Assembly: GCA_023213315.1 (NCBI GenBank)
Contig: JAKCPI010016990.1
Location: 24,491-88,490, forward strand
Direction: 5' to 3'
DNA: 64,000 nucleotides
Origin: Euborellia annulipes
Lineage: Eukaryota > Arthropoda > Insecta > Dermaptera > Anisolabididae
The position numbers were made by a program, and so were the translations under genes. Below the pieces are notes generated by a model. That model searched no databases. It was not told the DNA's origin and was given only the letters and a program-made list of their open reading frames with translations. Positions 22,194 to 34,470 of this stretch are shown piece after piece (position 1 is the first letter of the stretch; each line of letters starts with the position of its first letter).

Positions 22194-22398
22194 CAGTGGC
22201 GTAGTCCCAGTTTCTTCTCCCCGTCCAATTTCAATAAAGGGATAAACATCTAGTGCCATTTAATCCAATTCATCTCAAAATTTTAAAATTCTGTGAATCT
22301 AAAACTTGCATTAGATTCAATCCCTTTTTTTAGTAGAATTTTGTAAAATACGTATATCTTTAGACACGTAGATATAGTCATTCAAATCTACGCCACTG
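22194..22398. mobile_element. hAT-type MITE downstream of the qvr stop
   Basis: Ends CAGTGGCGTAG / CTACGCCACTG. Flanks TTATATGA / TTATATTA (7/8). Starts 115 bases after the qvr stop codon. Confidence 0.75.
22233..22238 (+). promoter_or_regulatory. first AATAAA downstream of the qvr stop, inside a transposon
   Basis: I find no AATAAA between the stop codon at 22077-22079 and this site. It lies within the hAT-type element 22194-22398. If used, the qvr 3' end would be supplied by a transposable element. Confidence 0.35.
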
Positions 22399-24018
22399 TT
22401 ATATTATATATTACTATAAATAATCAGAACATTCCGTAGAAATTCAAAATCTGAGTAGAACATCACGGTAGCGTATTTTTTTTTTTTTTTTTTTAATTAA
22501 TTTTATTTATTTTTTTAATATATATCCCGACGCAACCGTGATCTTGTTGAATGATGATCTTGTAGTCAAATTTTTCAAAATTCTCGCTCGTTTTTTATTT
22601 TGCATATTTTCCTATTATTTAGTTTTTTTTTATTTTTTAGATAGATAAAAAAACAAACGAATTAATGATATTATTATTAATAATAATATAATTAAAGAAC
22701 TCTTTAACGAGATAATATATCGGACATTTTTTAGTGATGTTGAGAAGTAGTTTTGAGTTTTTGCAATTCAAAACCAAGTGATTTTTTGTGATTTGGAGTA
22801 ATCCAAGGTAGTTGAATGTTTGGATAATACCAGCAAGCCTATTATTACATCTTTGTAATGTTCTAGTTGAAGTTTTTTTCCCATTATATATATATATATA
22901 TATCTCTATATATATAAATAGATTATTTTTATCTCCTCGGACATTAGAAGTCCTTTGTCAAGAGGATTTTTTTTTGAGTGAATTGTGTCGCGCATGGGAC
23001 AATGCGCAGTGAAATGGGACTTATTTTGCATGGACCAGCTGTTTCGGCCCGGCCAAGTGTTAAATACTTTATATATCTGCATTGGAGCCCCATATCACAT
23101 CACATCACAACCACCAAACCGAAATACCATCACTGTTTTCTACCATCTTTTCATTTATTATTTTTTTTTTTATTTTTTCATTATTATTATTATTATTATT
23201 ATTTATATGATTTTGTAAATATTATTCATAAAAAGAACATTTTGAAAATGAGAAAAGCTTTATTAGATATTTGCTAAAAAAAAATATAAATACTCTTATA
23301 TATATATTATATATATATATAATAAGAAATCATTTTGAATTCACTACGTTCCATATTTTTATATTTTACATGTCCAATCTTAGATGTTAATATATTTAAT
23401 GTATATATTATACATAAAATATACATTATATATATATATATATATATATTTAAAAAAAAATATAAATAAATCATTTTTACATTTAATAAAAAAAAATCAT
23501 TATCATTCTAAAAATAATAATAATAGAATTCATCTTTTTCATTCCAAAATTAAAAAAAATAAACTGAATTTCCTAATTTTTTTTCTATTTTTCTGAAACT
23601 TACACATATCTAGATGTTATGATTAGCTCTCTCTCTCTCTCTCTCTATTTCTCTTTTATCTCTTTTTCGTAAATTTATTATTTCTTAATTAGAATGTAAA
23701 TAGTCGAGTCAGTCTCGTGATGGAGCGGCTTGCTTCGCTTTACGAATGTCCTTAATCATGCAGAATGGTTCGTATCGTGTCTTTTTTATAAAGTTTGAAT
23801 CTAAGTTGCCTGGCGTTACTTTTTTAGCGTGTGCACCGGTTGGTTTTCTCTTTTTCTCTCTTTCTCTCTCATATTTATGTCTCTCTTTGACCTTCACCTA
23901 ATTTCCATCTCTTATCATTGTCCAAGTGGCGGATTTATTTATAAAATTTAAAGATAGAAATCTTCCAAGATACAACGAAAAATTAAAAATTTATTTATTA
24001 AAATATTCAATTGTTTTT

Positions 24019-24159
24019 TTTAGTATTTCTATCAGCACTGGCGAGAAGGATGCATCCATTATAAAAAAGCAAGAAGAATTTGCTAAATTTTAAAAAACAA
24101 GATTAAAAGGCATGCAAGTGAAATTATAGAAACTGAAATGTCCTACCTACATAAAAAGG
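24019..24159 (+). pseudogene. exon-like segment with broken frame
   Basis: The acceptor-like ttgttttttttag at 24018 and the donor AAG|GTAATT at 24160 bracket about 140 nt. One frame gives ISISTGEKDASIIKKQEEFAKF then stops. A shifted frame continues KNKIKRHASEIIETEM. A single frameshift would join them, so this may be a decayed exon. It is not recognised. Confidence 0.2.
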
Positions 24160-24511
24160 TAATTCAAACTGTCTTGCCCACCCCCTAAAAATTTTATTTA
24201 AAAGGGCTCAAATTCATATATTTCATTCTGGGATATAACTAGCAAACTTCGCCTCTCAATTGTTTAATACTATTTCTAAGATATAAACTGCCCTAACTGG
24301 ATAATGGAGGTCGTTATTCAATTTAACAATTTAAAATCGCAATCAAATAAACGCGTAGCAAAATTAAAGTGGGGAATCCTTCTCCTTGTACAGTAGCTAT
24401 CAATGAATTTATATATCCAAAGTCACCGGAACGAATAATTACGAAAAACTGGGGAAATATGTAATATAAAAATTAAAAGTAAAATGGGAATAATATTTTT
24501 AATTATCCAAA

Positions 24512-24576
24512 CAGTGGCGTTAACTTGTTCTTGGGGGGGGGGGGGGGGGGCGCCCCTTACCTAAATGACGCCACTG
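24512..24576. mobile_element. very short hAT-type MITE remnant
   Basis: CAGTGGCGTTA / TGACGCCACTG ends around an 18-base G run, only 65 bp. Flanks TATCCAAA / TATTAAAA (6/8). Confidence 0.6.
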
Positions 24577-25626
24577 TATTAAAACTCTTCCGTTTACTAT
24601 TTTAAAATTCCTTCAGTAGTTTTCTTCAGGTGTTTCGCTGTTGTTCGGCGGGAACTAGGGAATTGTCGGAAGATTCAATCAAACCACCAATTCATATCAG
24701 AGACAGAGACTTCCGTTTACTTTTTTTAAACACAATTTGATGAAAAACTTCCATTGACAAATAAAGGGGGGGTTTGGGGGGGTGGTGGGGGGGGAAAAAT
24801 AAAAAAAAAAATAAAAAAAAAAAAATTTTTTAATTATATTTTGTTTTATTTATTGCTTTTCTCGACATATGAGGATTCTTAAGCACTCTTCTTAGAAAAA
24901 AGCAGAAAAGTGAATAAAATTATTAAGGGATAACGGATAAATAGGTTTAAGGAATGCCAACAGCATTGTCAAATTCTCCTTAAGCATTGTCAAAATTGAT
25001 ACTAAAACCAAAGTGTTCGGATTCCCAGCCAGTCAGTTCAAAAATTTATTAAACCAATTAGCATAAATATGGCCATTTAATAGTGTTTTTAATAATTCCA
25101 TATAAACCAATGGAGATATCTTGATTTATTGAGAAGATATATTAATTGTCTTTTTATTAGACAGATTGCAGAAATTAGCCAAAACAGAAAAGATGGGATT
25201 TCGGGAAATTTATTTATCCTGAGAGGACAGGGTCTGTATGTGTAAGTATGCCTCAAATATACGATACACAACAATCTAGGTATTTTTTAATAAATTATAT
25301 AGACTTATATATCATATATTGGTTTACCAATTTTCAAACATATAATTAATATATATATACATGCATTGTCAGGAGAGTGTATGTTTTTCTTGGAGGGGGC
25401 GAATTTATAAATGAAGATTTCATCCGACTTTTAGTTCGAGTTGGTTCATGAGTGGGGCAACAATTTTCCATTTTAGTGATTTTAAAACTGCCCAAACTTG
25501 GATTTTATGGAAATTAATTCACTAGATCAGTGCGTTTTAAAGAACAAGATGTGGACTTTATAGCTGGATAATCATTGATCTGTAAAAAATAGGCAGGTAA
25601 ATAATATTTCGTTTATTAGGCCCTCT

Positions 25627-25668
25627 AAGCTGACGTTTCGGGCTTGGTCAAGACCATCCTCATAGCTT
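25627..25668 (-). ncRNA. hammerhead-ribozyme motif, core base changed
   Basis: Same as its mate at 25801-25842, but the core reads ATGAGGA instead of CTGAGGA, which should inactivate it. Confidence 0.5.
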
Positions 25669-25800
25669 GCGGGCTGTCAATATAGGCATACAATCATTTA
25701 TTCCATGAATGTATATGTATCATATATTCCATGTATTTTTAAATTTCTGTAACCGAATGTTCATGGAATATATGGTTGTATGCCTATATTGACAGCCCGC

Positions 25801-25842
25801 AAGCTCTGAGGATGGTCTTGACCAAGCCCGAAACGTCAGCTT
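25801..25842 (+). ncRNA. hammerhead-ribozyme motif
   Basis: AAGCT - CTGAGGA - T - GG(T)CTT/GACC/AAG(C)CC - GAAAC GTC - AGCTT. Stem I pairs 5/5. Stem II has a single T-C mismatch. Mate at 25627-25668. Confidence 0.6.
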
Positions 25843-26505
25843 AGAGGGCCTAATAAACAAAATATCATCTACTTGCCATTCTTTTTAAAGTAGAGGGCCA
25901 TGGATTACCCGCAGGGGCCGCCAAGAGTCACAAATAAATTATTATTGTTAAATATGTTTAAATACTTGGATTATAATTCTAATATTTCGATAATGTATTG
26001 AAATATTAAAATGATAATATATTTTTCAACTCCTTTGACATAGACTATTGATTTCATGCGTTAATTATTTCAAAATTATAGTTTTTTAAATTTAAAAAGT
26101 AAAAAAAAAAATAGGGCAGCCGTGAAATATTGATTTGGGTTCCTAGGGGGCCGCGACTAAAAAAGTTTAATAAGCCCAAATTTGGAATTTATCCTCTATA
26201 TGTACCGTATACCGTATATTGATATATTTTTTAATTTTGCTGGGATGGGTCCGTTGCTCCTTCGCCACCCTCAATATATATATATATATTCCCTGATTGT
26301 TATGTCATACCACAACCTTGGGGCATAATTACTCACAGCCAAGAGATATTTTTTTGTTTTTTCGGCATTTAAGCCATATACACTTAAAACGCTACATTGT
26401 AACGGTATATTTATAATGATACAAATTATCCAGGCACATTTATTAATTCCATTTGGTATCAAATAATAAATATATCAATAAATAAATATCATCGGTACTT
26501 TCTGG

Positions 26506-26795
26506 CAGGGAAGTTTATAAGGGGGGCCCAGGGGACCCCCGTAATTTCCCAAATCTATATACATATATACGGGTATACAGTGAACAGGGTGGAGGTCAGG
26601 TCCCCCCCCCCCCCCCCGAAAAAAATTCCGTCTTTCTAAAAAAAAAGGTAAAATGAATGGCAGGGGGAAAAATTTTGCCGCCATGAGGGAAAAAAAATTT
26701 AGTTTCGTCAAAAAATTTTCCATGCGAGAAAATTTTTTGAGTTCGCCCCCCCTCCCCCCCCCCTCCGCCCCGAAAAATTTCTATATACGCTCCTG
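26506..26795. mobile_element. hAT-type MITE, CAGGRGCGTATATA family, diverged left end
   Basis: Right end CTATATACGCTCCTG; left end CAGGGAAGTTTATAAG. Flanks CTTTCTGG / CTTCCTGG (7/8). G/C runs of 14-15 bases. Confidence 0.65.
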
Positions 26796-27224
26796 CTTCC
26801 TGGGGTTCGAGCCGACTCCAATTGGCTTTAATGTTATCAATATTGACATTTGTCAACATGTATAACCTTTCGTCGACGGGGGTAGGATAGACTCTGCCTG
26901 TATTTCTCTAAGCCAGAATAGAAGCGAAGTTGAAGTGTTTAAAGGGTATATTGCCTCATATGCCGAAAATATACAACTAGCAAAGAGTTTTTCCTTCTCC
27001 TAGGTATCCATTAAAATTCCGTCACAATTTTTTCCTTTCGTTCTCGGTTCACTTTGCACGGCTTGTCTCACGGAATGATTTCAAATAATTTTTATTCATA
27101 TTATGATTCTTTTTTTTAGAAAATATAAAATAAGAATCATATGATACAATACAATCCATGAATATATTGTCTCTTATATAATATTAAGCCATGGCTATAG
27201 AATTTTCAAATAGTTGGGGTAATT

Positions 27225-27668
27225 CTATTCCTATAGCCGTGTCATTGAATGAGCACGTGTTTTCGCTACGCCGCCACCCTCTCTCTAACACCCTCTTCTC
27301 TATTTCTTCTTTTCCCTCTCGAGCGTAGGTTGTTGGACTGAAACCCCTCAGTTTCCCCGGACTTATTTGACAGTGGGCCGTCTGCATGGACTTGGTCCTT
27401 GTTTTCTTAGTGCATGCCTCAATAGGCTCCGAGACGGCCCGAGTAGAAGTAAATAAATAAAATTAAAAAAAAAAAAAAGAGAAAAACCTTCCTCCCCGAC
27501 CTGGACCAATCAATCAACGCGCGGACGGACCGTTCGAAGGGAATTCATGTGGCCTGGCATGCTCCTTTCTACATCGCATTCGTCATCGGTCTGTGTGTTT
27601 GTGTGTGAAAACGAACCGAGGATGATAGGGCTCGAGTGTTTGTGGGTGTGTCTGGATGCCAACCTCAA
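27225..27668. promoter_or_regulatory. GC-richer block, possible promoter and noncoding first exon
   Basis: An E-box, CACGTG, at about 27254, a CCAAT at about 27504, CpG-rich sequence (caacgcgcggacggaccg), and a donor-like CAA|GTAAGG at 27669. No open frame of note. No coding exon follows within the window on the plus strand. The charged minus-strand frame at 27976-28194 (Lys/Arg-rich, starting MVGPKPKGSAKK) is nearby but has no splice support. Confidence 0.25.
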
Positions 27669-29282
27669 GTAAGGATGCTATTCTATATTTCGCATAATCA
27701 AACAAGCCAAATGGAATCAATTTTTATCATTTCTCTTCTAAAAAAAATTCTGGAATTTAATTCTATTTGAAAACAGATGTAACAAGGACGAATATTTGGT
27801 CATCTTATTATTTTTTTTTTATACACCATTTCATATCAACTTCGAACCTTTCGTACGTTTCACCTCATCGTCTGAAAGGTTCTAGTAGCCAAGTTTTTAA
27901 AATCTGAAAATTTGTTGTTTTATAATAAACGTCCTTGATTGAAAATTTGTTTTTAAATACTTTAGAGAGATGGTATTAATTACTGGCTCTGGTATTAGTG
28001 AATACAATAAAAAAAAAATAAATAAAAGAATATCGAGAATACCAAGTGAAATATTTCTTTAGTGTCTTTATGTGTCTTTGTCTCCTTTTCTCTCTCTCAA
28101 TCCTTCGCTCTAGCTTTCGCTGTCTTTTTTCCACAATTTCTCTTAATTGTCTTTTTTCCTTTTTCGCCGAACCTTTCGGCTTGGGGCCGACCATAACCGC
28201 GGAAGCCTCATTGAAAACACCAAATTTTTTCCAAAAGGAGCTTTTCTATTTGAAGCTCTTAATTAATTGAGATTGCTCAAGCAATCGATTTTGCCTGATG
28301 TGATAGTAAAAAATAAAATGTTTTTTTTTTAGACTTGAGATAGGTGCTACCTATGCCAAATTTTACATTGAGGTTGGCAAATAAAAAAAAAAACAAACTA
28401 CATTAAGACGATTTCTATGTTTGTATCATGTAAGCACTTACATTTTTTTTGTCACATCCATGTTTTGAATTATATTTTCTTTTCTTTTTTTTGTTGTTTC
28501 TTTTTTGAATTTTATATTTTTCTAAATGTTATTTGTAATTGCAGGCTCACAAATTTTTTTCTTTGTTAAATATCCCACTTTTACAAATTCCATTATTACC
28601 TGTGTGTAAAAGTTCGATGTTTAACTTACTGCTTTTATTTATTTATTTATTTTCAATCACGTTATTTCTATTTTTTCACAAAAAAAAAAAACATTCACTT
28701 TTGATTTTTGCTATTTTTTCACACTTTACAATATTTTCCACAATAACAAAAATATTTATTTATTATTGTATGTAAGTGAAATGATAAAATATAGAAGCTT
28801 AATTGAAAGTCATGACAAATAACTTGTATATTATATAATTTTAATTTAAAATATATATTAACGTATATTTTATCATTAAATAAGAGATATTTATTGTAAA
28901 AAGAAATCAGAATCTCTATCAAATTATGATTATAACTAGCTCATTTCTCTGAAAATATGAAATTATTACAATTGTTATTAAAATGCTTTGATTTTTTCAG
29001 TATTTATATCTGAATTGTTATTATAAAAAAATTAAAAAAAAAAACGCTTTTAGGTTAAATAAAATGATCTAAATTTGGTTGTAAACTTTCATTGCAAAAT
29101 CCCTTTTGTAAACAATTAATTCTTTAAATTTAGTTAAAATTTGCCTCCCCTGTGCCTAATTCCTTGAGGTTTCAGAGCCTCTCTCCCCTTCGGACATATA
29201 AAAACATTAATATTATAATTTTTATCCCCTCCCCCCAAATTTTACATTGACTTTGTTTCCCCATTTGCCTAAAAATCCTTAA

Positions 29283-29711
29283 GGAGGCCCTAGACCGTGA
29301 ATCATTTTGATCAAAATATTGAATCAAGCCAAATTGACTGTCTAGGAACTTGTTTGACGCTTGAGCCAATCATTGAAGGAAGAAAGTTTGAATGTCTCAA
29401 TCGATTGGTCATCTAGGCCCAGTTTAAACCACAAAGTTCAAGAACACGAATTTTGGAGTTGTGGAAACGCGTAATAAGTTGAGTAAATGCTCATGAGTGA
29501 AGCGATTTCTTAATTTGTACCATTCCTTGGACCAACGCCAATGCAAGGAACGCCAAATCGGTGTTGGACACCATTGTTCGAAGCTTCCTTCCGAGTTGAA
29601 AACTAAACTGTGACTAAGTTTTTTATAAAAATATTGAAGGTTTGATTGAAGCGTGCGTCAATCGATTGACTGGACCGTTTTGATCAAAATGATTGACCGT
29701 CTAGAGCCTCC
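29283..29711. mobile_element. TTAA-flanked inverted-repeat element
   Basis: TTAA on both sides. Ends GGAGGCCCTAGACCG / CGTCTAGAGCCTCC-like with a TIR of about 35 bp including ATCATTTTGATCAAAA. piggyBac-type target; no transposase. Confidence 0.6.
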
Positions 29712-29748
29712 TTAACTATTTTAGTATAGTTCCCTGGTATAGTAGTAG

Positions 29749-29938
29749 CAGGGCCGGAACTACGAGATTTTTTAGAGGGGGCAAAATTTAATTTGCCGCC
29801 CTTTCCTTAAAATTTTCTATACAAAATTCATATCATTTTACCTTTTTTTAGTAAATCTTTGTTTAATTGCCGCCCCCTAAAATCTGCCGCCCGGGGCACA
29901 CGCACCCACTGCCCCCCCCCCCCTTAGATCCGGCCCTG
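29749..29938. mobile_element. hAT-type MITE, CAGGGCCGG family
   Basis: Ends CAGGGCCGGA / TCCGGCCCTG. Identical flanks AGTAGTAG at 29741-29748 and 29939-29946. Same family as 48356-48551, opposite orientation. Confidence 0.85.
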
Positions 29939-30295
29939 AGTAGTAGTACGCAAAATTTCATTAATTTCGACACTTGGTTTTAAGAAACTCAAAATATATT
30001 TATTCTTAAATATGAAAGATTTTCCAATTTTTTGAAAATGAAGAGAGAGAAATTCGGAAGTAAAAATTTTGATTTTTTCTCTTTAAATTAAATGATCTTA
30101 CCAGTGGCGCAACCAGGGGGGGTTTTTAGGGTTTTAACCCCCCCAGGAGAGAAAAAAATTCAAATTTCTATATATTATTACAAATAGAAAAGAAAAAAAT
30201 TGTATCCTTTTTATTATAAAAAATAATTTCTTAAAAATAAGTTTATTTTATTTAAAAAAAATTTTAACAAAAATGAAAATTGCTTATTTTTCGTA

Positions 30296-31724
30296 ATAGA
30301 CCAGGCGCTGGAGGTAGTTGAGTATGCAAAATGTGAGGACCGAATTCTGACAATGGATTTGGGCTAAGAATAGCTCCCAGAATAAGGATCCGGATCTTGC
30401 CGGGCAATTTCCATTTTTTTTACCCCCACCCCTCTTATTTCCATAGGAAATCAATGGAATGCATGCTAAGATAATGTGAAGATTTGAAATTATGGTCAAA
30501 TTCGAGTACTTAAAACCTCAAAGAATGAAAAACTGTCTTGTCAGCAACTGAGGGGATCCTCTATAGCCCCCTGAGAAGTACTATCTTGCCGCCAGCTTCG
30601 GTGGTCCCCTCTAACCCCTTCGCCTCTTTTCTCTCCCTTTATTATAAATTTAAATATACGGCCTTAAAACCATGCCAAATTATGGTGACCGGCAATTATG
30701 TTCATAATCCACTACCTGGTACCCCAATCAATGAAAAATACTATCTTGCCGCCAGCTGCGGTGGTCCCCTCTAACCCCTTCGCCTCTTTTCTCTCTCTCT
30801 ATTATAAATTTAAATATACAGCCTAAACACCATGCCAAATTGTGGGAGCGGCAATTATGCTCATAATCTACTACCTGGGGCCCCAATCAATGGAAAATAC
30901 TATCTTGCCATCAGTTGTGGTGGTCCCCTATAACCCCTTCACCTCTTTTCTCTCTCTCTCTCTGTTATAAACTTAAACATACGGCCTAAACATCACGCCA
31001 AATTGTGGGAACCGGCAATTATGCTCATAATCTACTAACTGGTGTATTTATAATAAAGGGAGAGAAAAGAGGTGAAGGGGTTAAAGGGAACCACCGCAGC
31101 TGGCGGCAAGATAGTATTTTTCATTGATTGGGGTACCAGGCAGTAGATTATGACCATAATTGCCGGTCCTCACAATTTGGCGTGATGTTTAGGCCGTAAA
31201 TTTAAGTTTAAAATAAAGGGAGAGAAAAGAGGTGAAGTTAAAAGGGACCACCGCAGCTGGCGGCAAGATAGTATTTTTCATTGATTGGGGTACCAGTTAG
31301 TGGATTATGAACATAATTGCCGGTCCCCACAATTTGGAGTGTGTTTAGGCCGTATATTTAAATTTATCACAGAGAGAGAAAAAAGAGGTGAAGGGGTTAG
31401 AGGGGACCACCGAAGCTGGCGGCAAGATAGTACTTCTCAGGGAACTAAAGAGGATCCCCTCAGTTGCTGACAAGACAATTTTTCATTCTTTGAGGTTTTA
31501 AGTACTCGAATTTGACCATAATTTCAAATCTTCACATCATCTTAGCATGCATTCCATTGATTTCCTATGGAAATAAGAGGGGTGGGGGGTAAAAAAAATT
31601 GGACCAAAAATTGGCCCGGCAAGATCCGGATCCTTATTCTGGGAGCTATTCTTAGCCCAAATCCATTGTCAGAATTCGGTCCTCAGATTTTGCATACTCA
31701 ACTACCTCCAGCGCCCGCTCTATA
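30296..31724. mobile_element. fold-back element with tandem-repeat arms
   Basis: An inverted repeat of about 1.43 kb with arms of about 700 bp. The outer parts (CGCTGGAGGTAGTTGAGTAT onward, about 200 bp) are unique. The inner parts are 3-4 tandem copies of a unit of about 150-160 bp containing TACTATCTTGCCGCCAGCT, CCTCTAACCCCTTCGCCTC, (CT)n and GGCAATTATG. This organisation (long inverted repeats built of subrepeats) is that of FB/Foldback-type elements. The whole could fold into a very long hairpin. No coding capacity. Confidence 0.75.
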
Positions 31725-31730
31725 AAGTAT

Positions 31731-32392
31731 AAAAAATCTGGTGTGACTGGCGCACACACACAACTTTCTCTTACCTTCGGTAATCGAAAGTTGTGTTCTG
31801 TGCTTGTCACACCAGATTTTTTGTGTCGACATATATTTAGTTCCCGACAGTACGGAACATTTGAATTCAGATGTAAAATTTATAAATATGGAAAAATATT
31901 TATATTTTGTTACCATGGCAACCATTTCTCCTATCTTCCCAATGAAATACAAGAGTAAAGTGGTCTTCAGAAGATTTCAATTGCAAAATGAGAATATACA
32001 TTTTAAAGAGCATCTAAAAAATAATTGATTTTTGAATTTTAAAAAAATCGTTGGAGCAAATTTTGAGAAAATCGAAAAAAACTGAAAAAGTACATCAGTA
32101 AAGTACTAGTACTCTTTGGCCGATTTTGATTAAAAGCTTATTTTTCCGGTCCGGGGGTGTTTAACTTAAATATAAAATTTCAACCTCGTAGCTCAATTCC
32201 TTCATGCTTAAAATTGAACACACACACACACCCACCCACCCACAGACAGACCATGTCGCGAAAACCACTTTTTTGGATTCAGGGGACCTCAAAACGTGAA
32301 GATCCATCAAAATCTCGACATCGAATTTTTGACATGAATCCAATACTTTCTCTCTATATATATATTACAATATACATAGGTAAGAGAAAGTA
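31731..32392 (-). mobile_element. hairpin-bounded repeat family, near full-length copy
   Basis: Reverse copy of the family best seen at 56441-57126. The right-end palindrome (31731-31823) is followed by the body, with AAATTTATAAATATGG, GGTTGCCATGGTAAC-like and TTGGAGC blocks, then a (CA)n/(CCCA)n stretch, and finally the left hairpin with TACTTTCTCT at 32344. Confidence 0.75.
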
Positions 32393-32411
32393 ATATATAT
32401 TACATATAAAG

Positions 32412-33796
32412 CCCGTCGTACACGAGGACATTTTTAAGCAATTTCTGGCGACATTTCTTGCTCCATAAAATGGCTTGAAAAATGGCCTGAATTTCTAGCT
32501 TGAAAAAAAACCTGTCATACACGAGGACATTTGTATTTTTGGGGCCAATTCTGCGCAGAAACGTGCGCAGTTTGAAAATTTAAACTGACAGCTGAATCAA
32601 AAACTTTTTAGGTTAAAACTATAAGAGGCCCTTAATATATAAAGAAATATATATTTATTAATAAAAATAATATATAGACATACCTCTTTTTGAAAAAAAT
32701 AAGCTAAGAATTGTTTTTAATTACTATACAAAGGATTTTTGGTTTCTTTAGATAAATAATAAATATTATATGCACAATGAAAATTTTATTTATTTAAAAT
32801 TTTGTTAATCATAAAACTAAAATATAAAGAAATGAATGCATTCATATATTATACAAAATATAACTTGATTGTGATTTCCAAGCCTGATGATTATGGTTTA
32901 TAACCATCTGAACTGAATGTTCAGTCGAAAAGAAATCTGCAACCAAAAAACTACCGTGTTTTATTTTATTAACTATCAACATCTCAGTTCATCATAAAAA
33001 ACATTTCCACAATTTAAATTTAAATCATAATTGTTTGTTCAAATTCATCTAAAATAAATATTTTAGTTATTATCAAAGATTATATTCCAAATAAAAATTT
33101 AAATAAATAATAGTTATTTAAAACAAAGTATTCATTTACCTTATATTATAATATAAATATATAATCTAGATATTGCTCTTCTTTTATTATAAACTATAAT
33201 TTCAAAAAAGAACTGCAAAAAAATATATTTTTATTAATTATTATATTCCAAGTGAAAATTTAAATAAATAATAATGTTATTTATTAATAATTTAATTAAA
33301 TAATTAATTCTTACCTTAATTTTATTTTCAAATGAGTGTGTCGATATATTTTTTATATTTTTATGATAATTTGACAATATAATTATTTTAAAGATCTGTC
33401 AACTGCTGTCAAAAAGTGAAAAATTCTAGGTTATGATGACAACAAATTTCCAAAAAGCGGTGTTGCCAGATATGGTCGATTTACTGCGCACCCTCTTTGC
33501 GTCGAATTGGCCCAAGAAAATAGAACACGGGCTATTTTTCTGGCGCGATCAGACAACTTTTCGTCATACACGAAGACATTTTCTTGACCGAGAAATGTCT
33601 TCAAACGGCCATTTTCGAGCGTTTGCGTTTGTGCGCATTCTGATTGCGCCGATTTGGCCCGAAAAATAGAACAAACATTTTTTTTCAAGCCAATTCCAAT
33701 TCCAATTCCATTTTTGCTGTCATACACGAAGACATTTTTATGGAGCCAGAAATGTCGCCAGAAATTGCTTAAAAATGTCCTCGTGTACGACCAGGG
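32412..33796. mobile_element. inverted-repeat element with repeated subterminal CATACACGARGACA motif
   Basis: The ends CCCGTCGTACACGAGGACA (left) and the complement of TGTCCTCGTGTACGACCAGGG (right) form a TIR of about 60 bp that continues through TTTAAGCAATTTCTGGCGAC. The motif CATACACGARGACATTT recurs inside each end (32517, 33566, 33721), like transposase-binding repeats. The central 32590-33430 is AT-rich with no gene. Ends in CCC/GGG resemble piggyBac, but no TTAA duplication is visible. Confidence 0.6.
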
Positions 33797-34021
33797 TAAG
33801 AAATAAAAAAAAAAACTAATTCTTTTGTTATTTCTCCTAAATCATAAAAAACAAAAGACTAATATAAGACTCTACATTCATTTATTGAAATTTGAGGGGA
33901 TGAGAGGAGAGAGATACCAGTTCCGAAAGGGACTGATTTTTGGAGAGTAGAGAGGTGAGGGCCTCTCACTCCCAAAATTGGAACTGAGTTGATGGCAATT
34001 ACGCTAGAAACTCGACAAAAA

Positions 34022-34111
34022 AATCTGGTGTGACAAGCACAGAACACAACTTTCGATTACCGAAGGTAAGAGAAAGTTGTGTGCTGTGCGCCAGTCACAC
34101 CAGATTTTTTT
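34022..34111. repeat. solo right-end palindrome of the hairpin-bounded family
   Basis: A palindrome of about 90 bp, AAAAATCTGGTGTGACAAGC to its complement, with the asymmetric core TTCGATTACCGAAGGTAAG. The body of the repeat is missing. Almost identical to 57035-57126. Confidence 0.7.
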
Positions 34112-34213
34112 AATTTTTTGTATTAAAATCGAATTTCGCTTTTTCACGTCGTAGCCAGGAAAGAGGGGGAAGGGGTTTCGGAATCTACATCTCCCCCACC
34201 CGAAATTTATCTT

Positions 34214-34470
34214 TACTTTCTCTTAGCTCTACAATTATGATAATATATATATATATATAAAGTATTGGATTCATGTCAAAAATTCGATGTCGAAATTTTT
34301 ATGGTTCTTCACGTTTTGAGGTCCCCTGAATTCAAAAAATTGGTTTTCGTAACATGTTCTGTCTGTCTGTATGTATGTATGTGTGTGTGTGTGTCTGGCT
34401 GGGTTCAATTTAAAGCTTGAAGGAATTGAGCTATGAGGATGAAATTTTATATTAAAGTTACACATCTCCC
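34214..34470 (+). mobile_element. hairpin-bounded repeat, left part only
   Basis: Left hairpin remnant, CCTGAATTCAAAAAATTGG, (TGTC/TATG)n microsatellite and TTGAAGGAATTGAGCTA. It stops where the right arm of the enclosing hAT-type element resumes. Confidence 0.6.

Larger units (their letters stand above)
25582..25888. mobile_element. fold-back element with paired hammerhead motifs
   Basis: Arms AGGCAGGTAAATAATATTTC... / ...ATATCATCTACTTGCC. The inner arms CTATATTGACAGCCCGCAAG are also inverted, so nearly the whole 300 bp can fold back. Confidence 0.7.
22399..29282. other. AT-rich region downstream of qvr
   Basis: Microsatellites ((TA)n near 23300 and 23430, (CT)n at 23630, poly(T)), a decayed SINE at about 26360-26470, and the elements and weak exon candidates listed separately. 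The charged frame at 27976-28194 (-) is left unassigned. Confidence 0.4.

Noticed and set aside
27976..28194. Lys/Arg-rich minus-strand frame as a gene
   Set aside because: Charged low-complexity sequence ending in an AT-rich tail, no splice support or homology I can recognise.
30538..31470. CRISPR-like or satellite array
   Set aside because: Units of about 150 bp are inverted in the second half and form fold-back arms; no short repeats with unique spacers.
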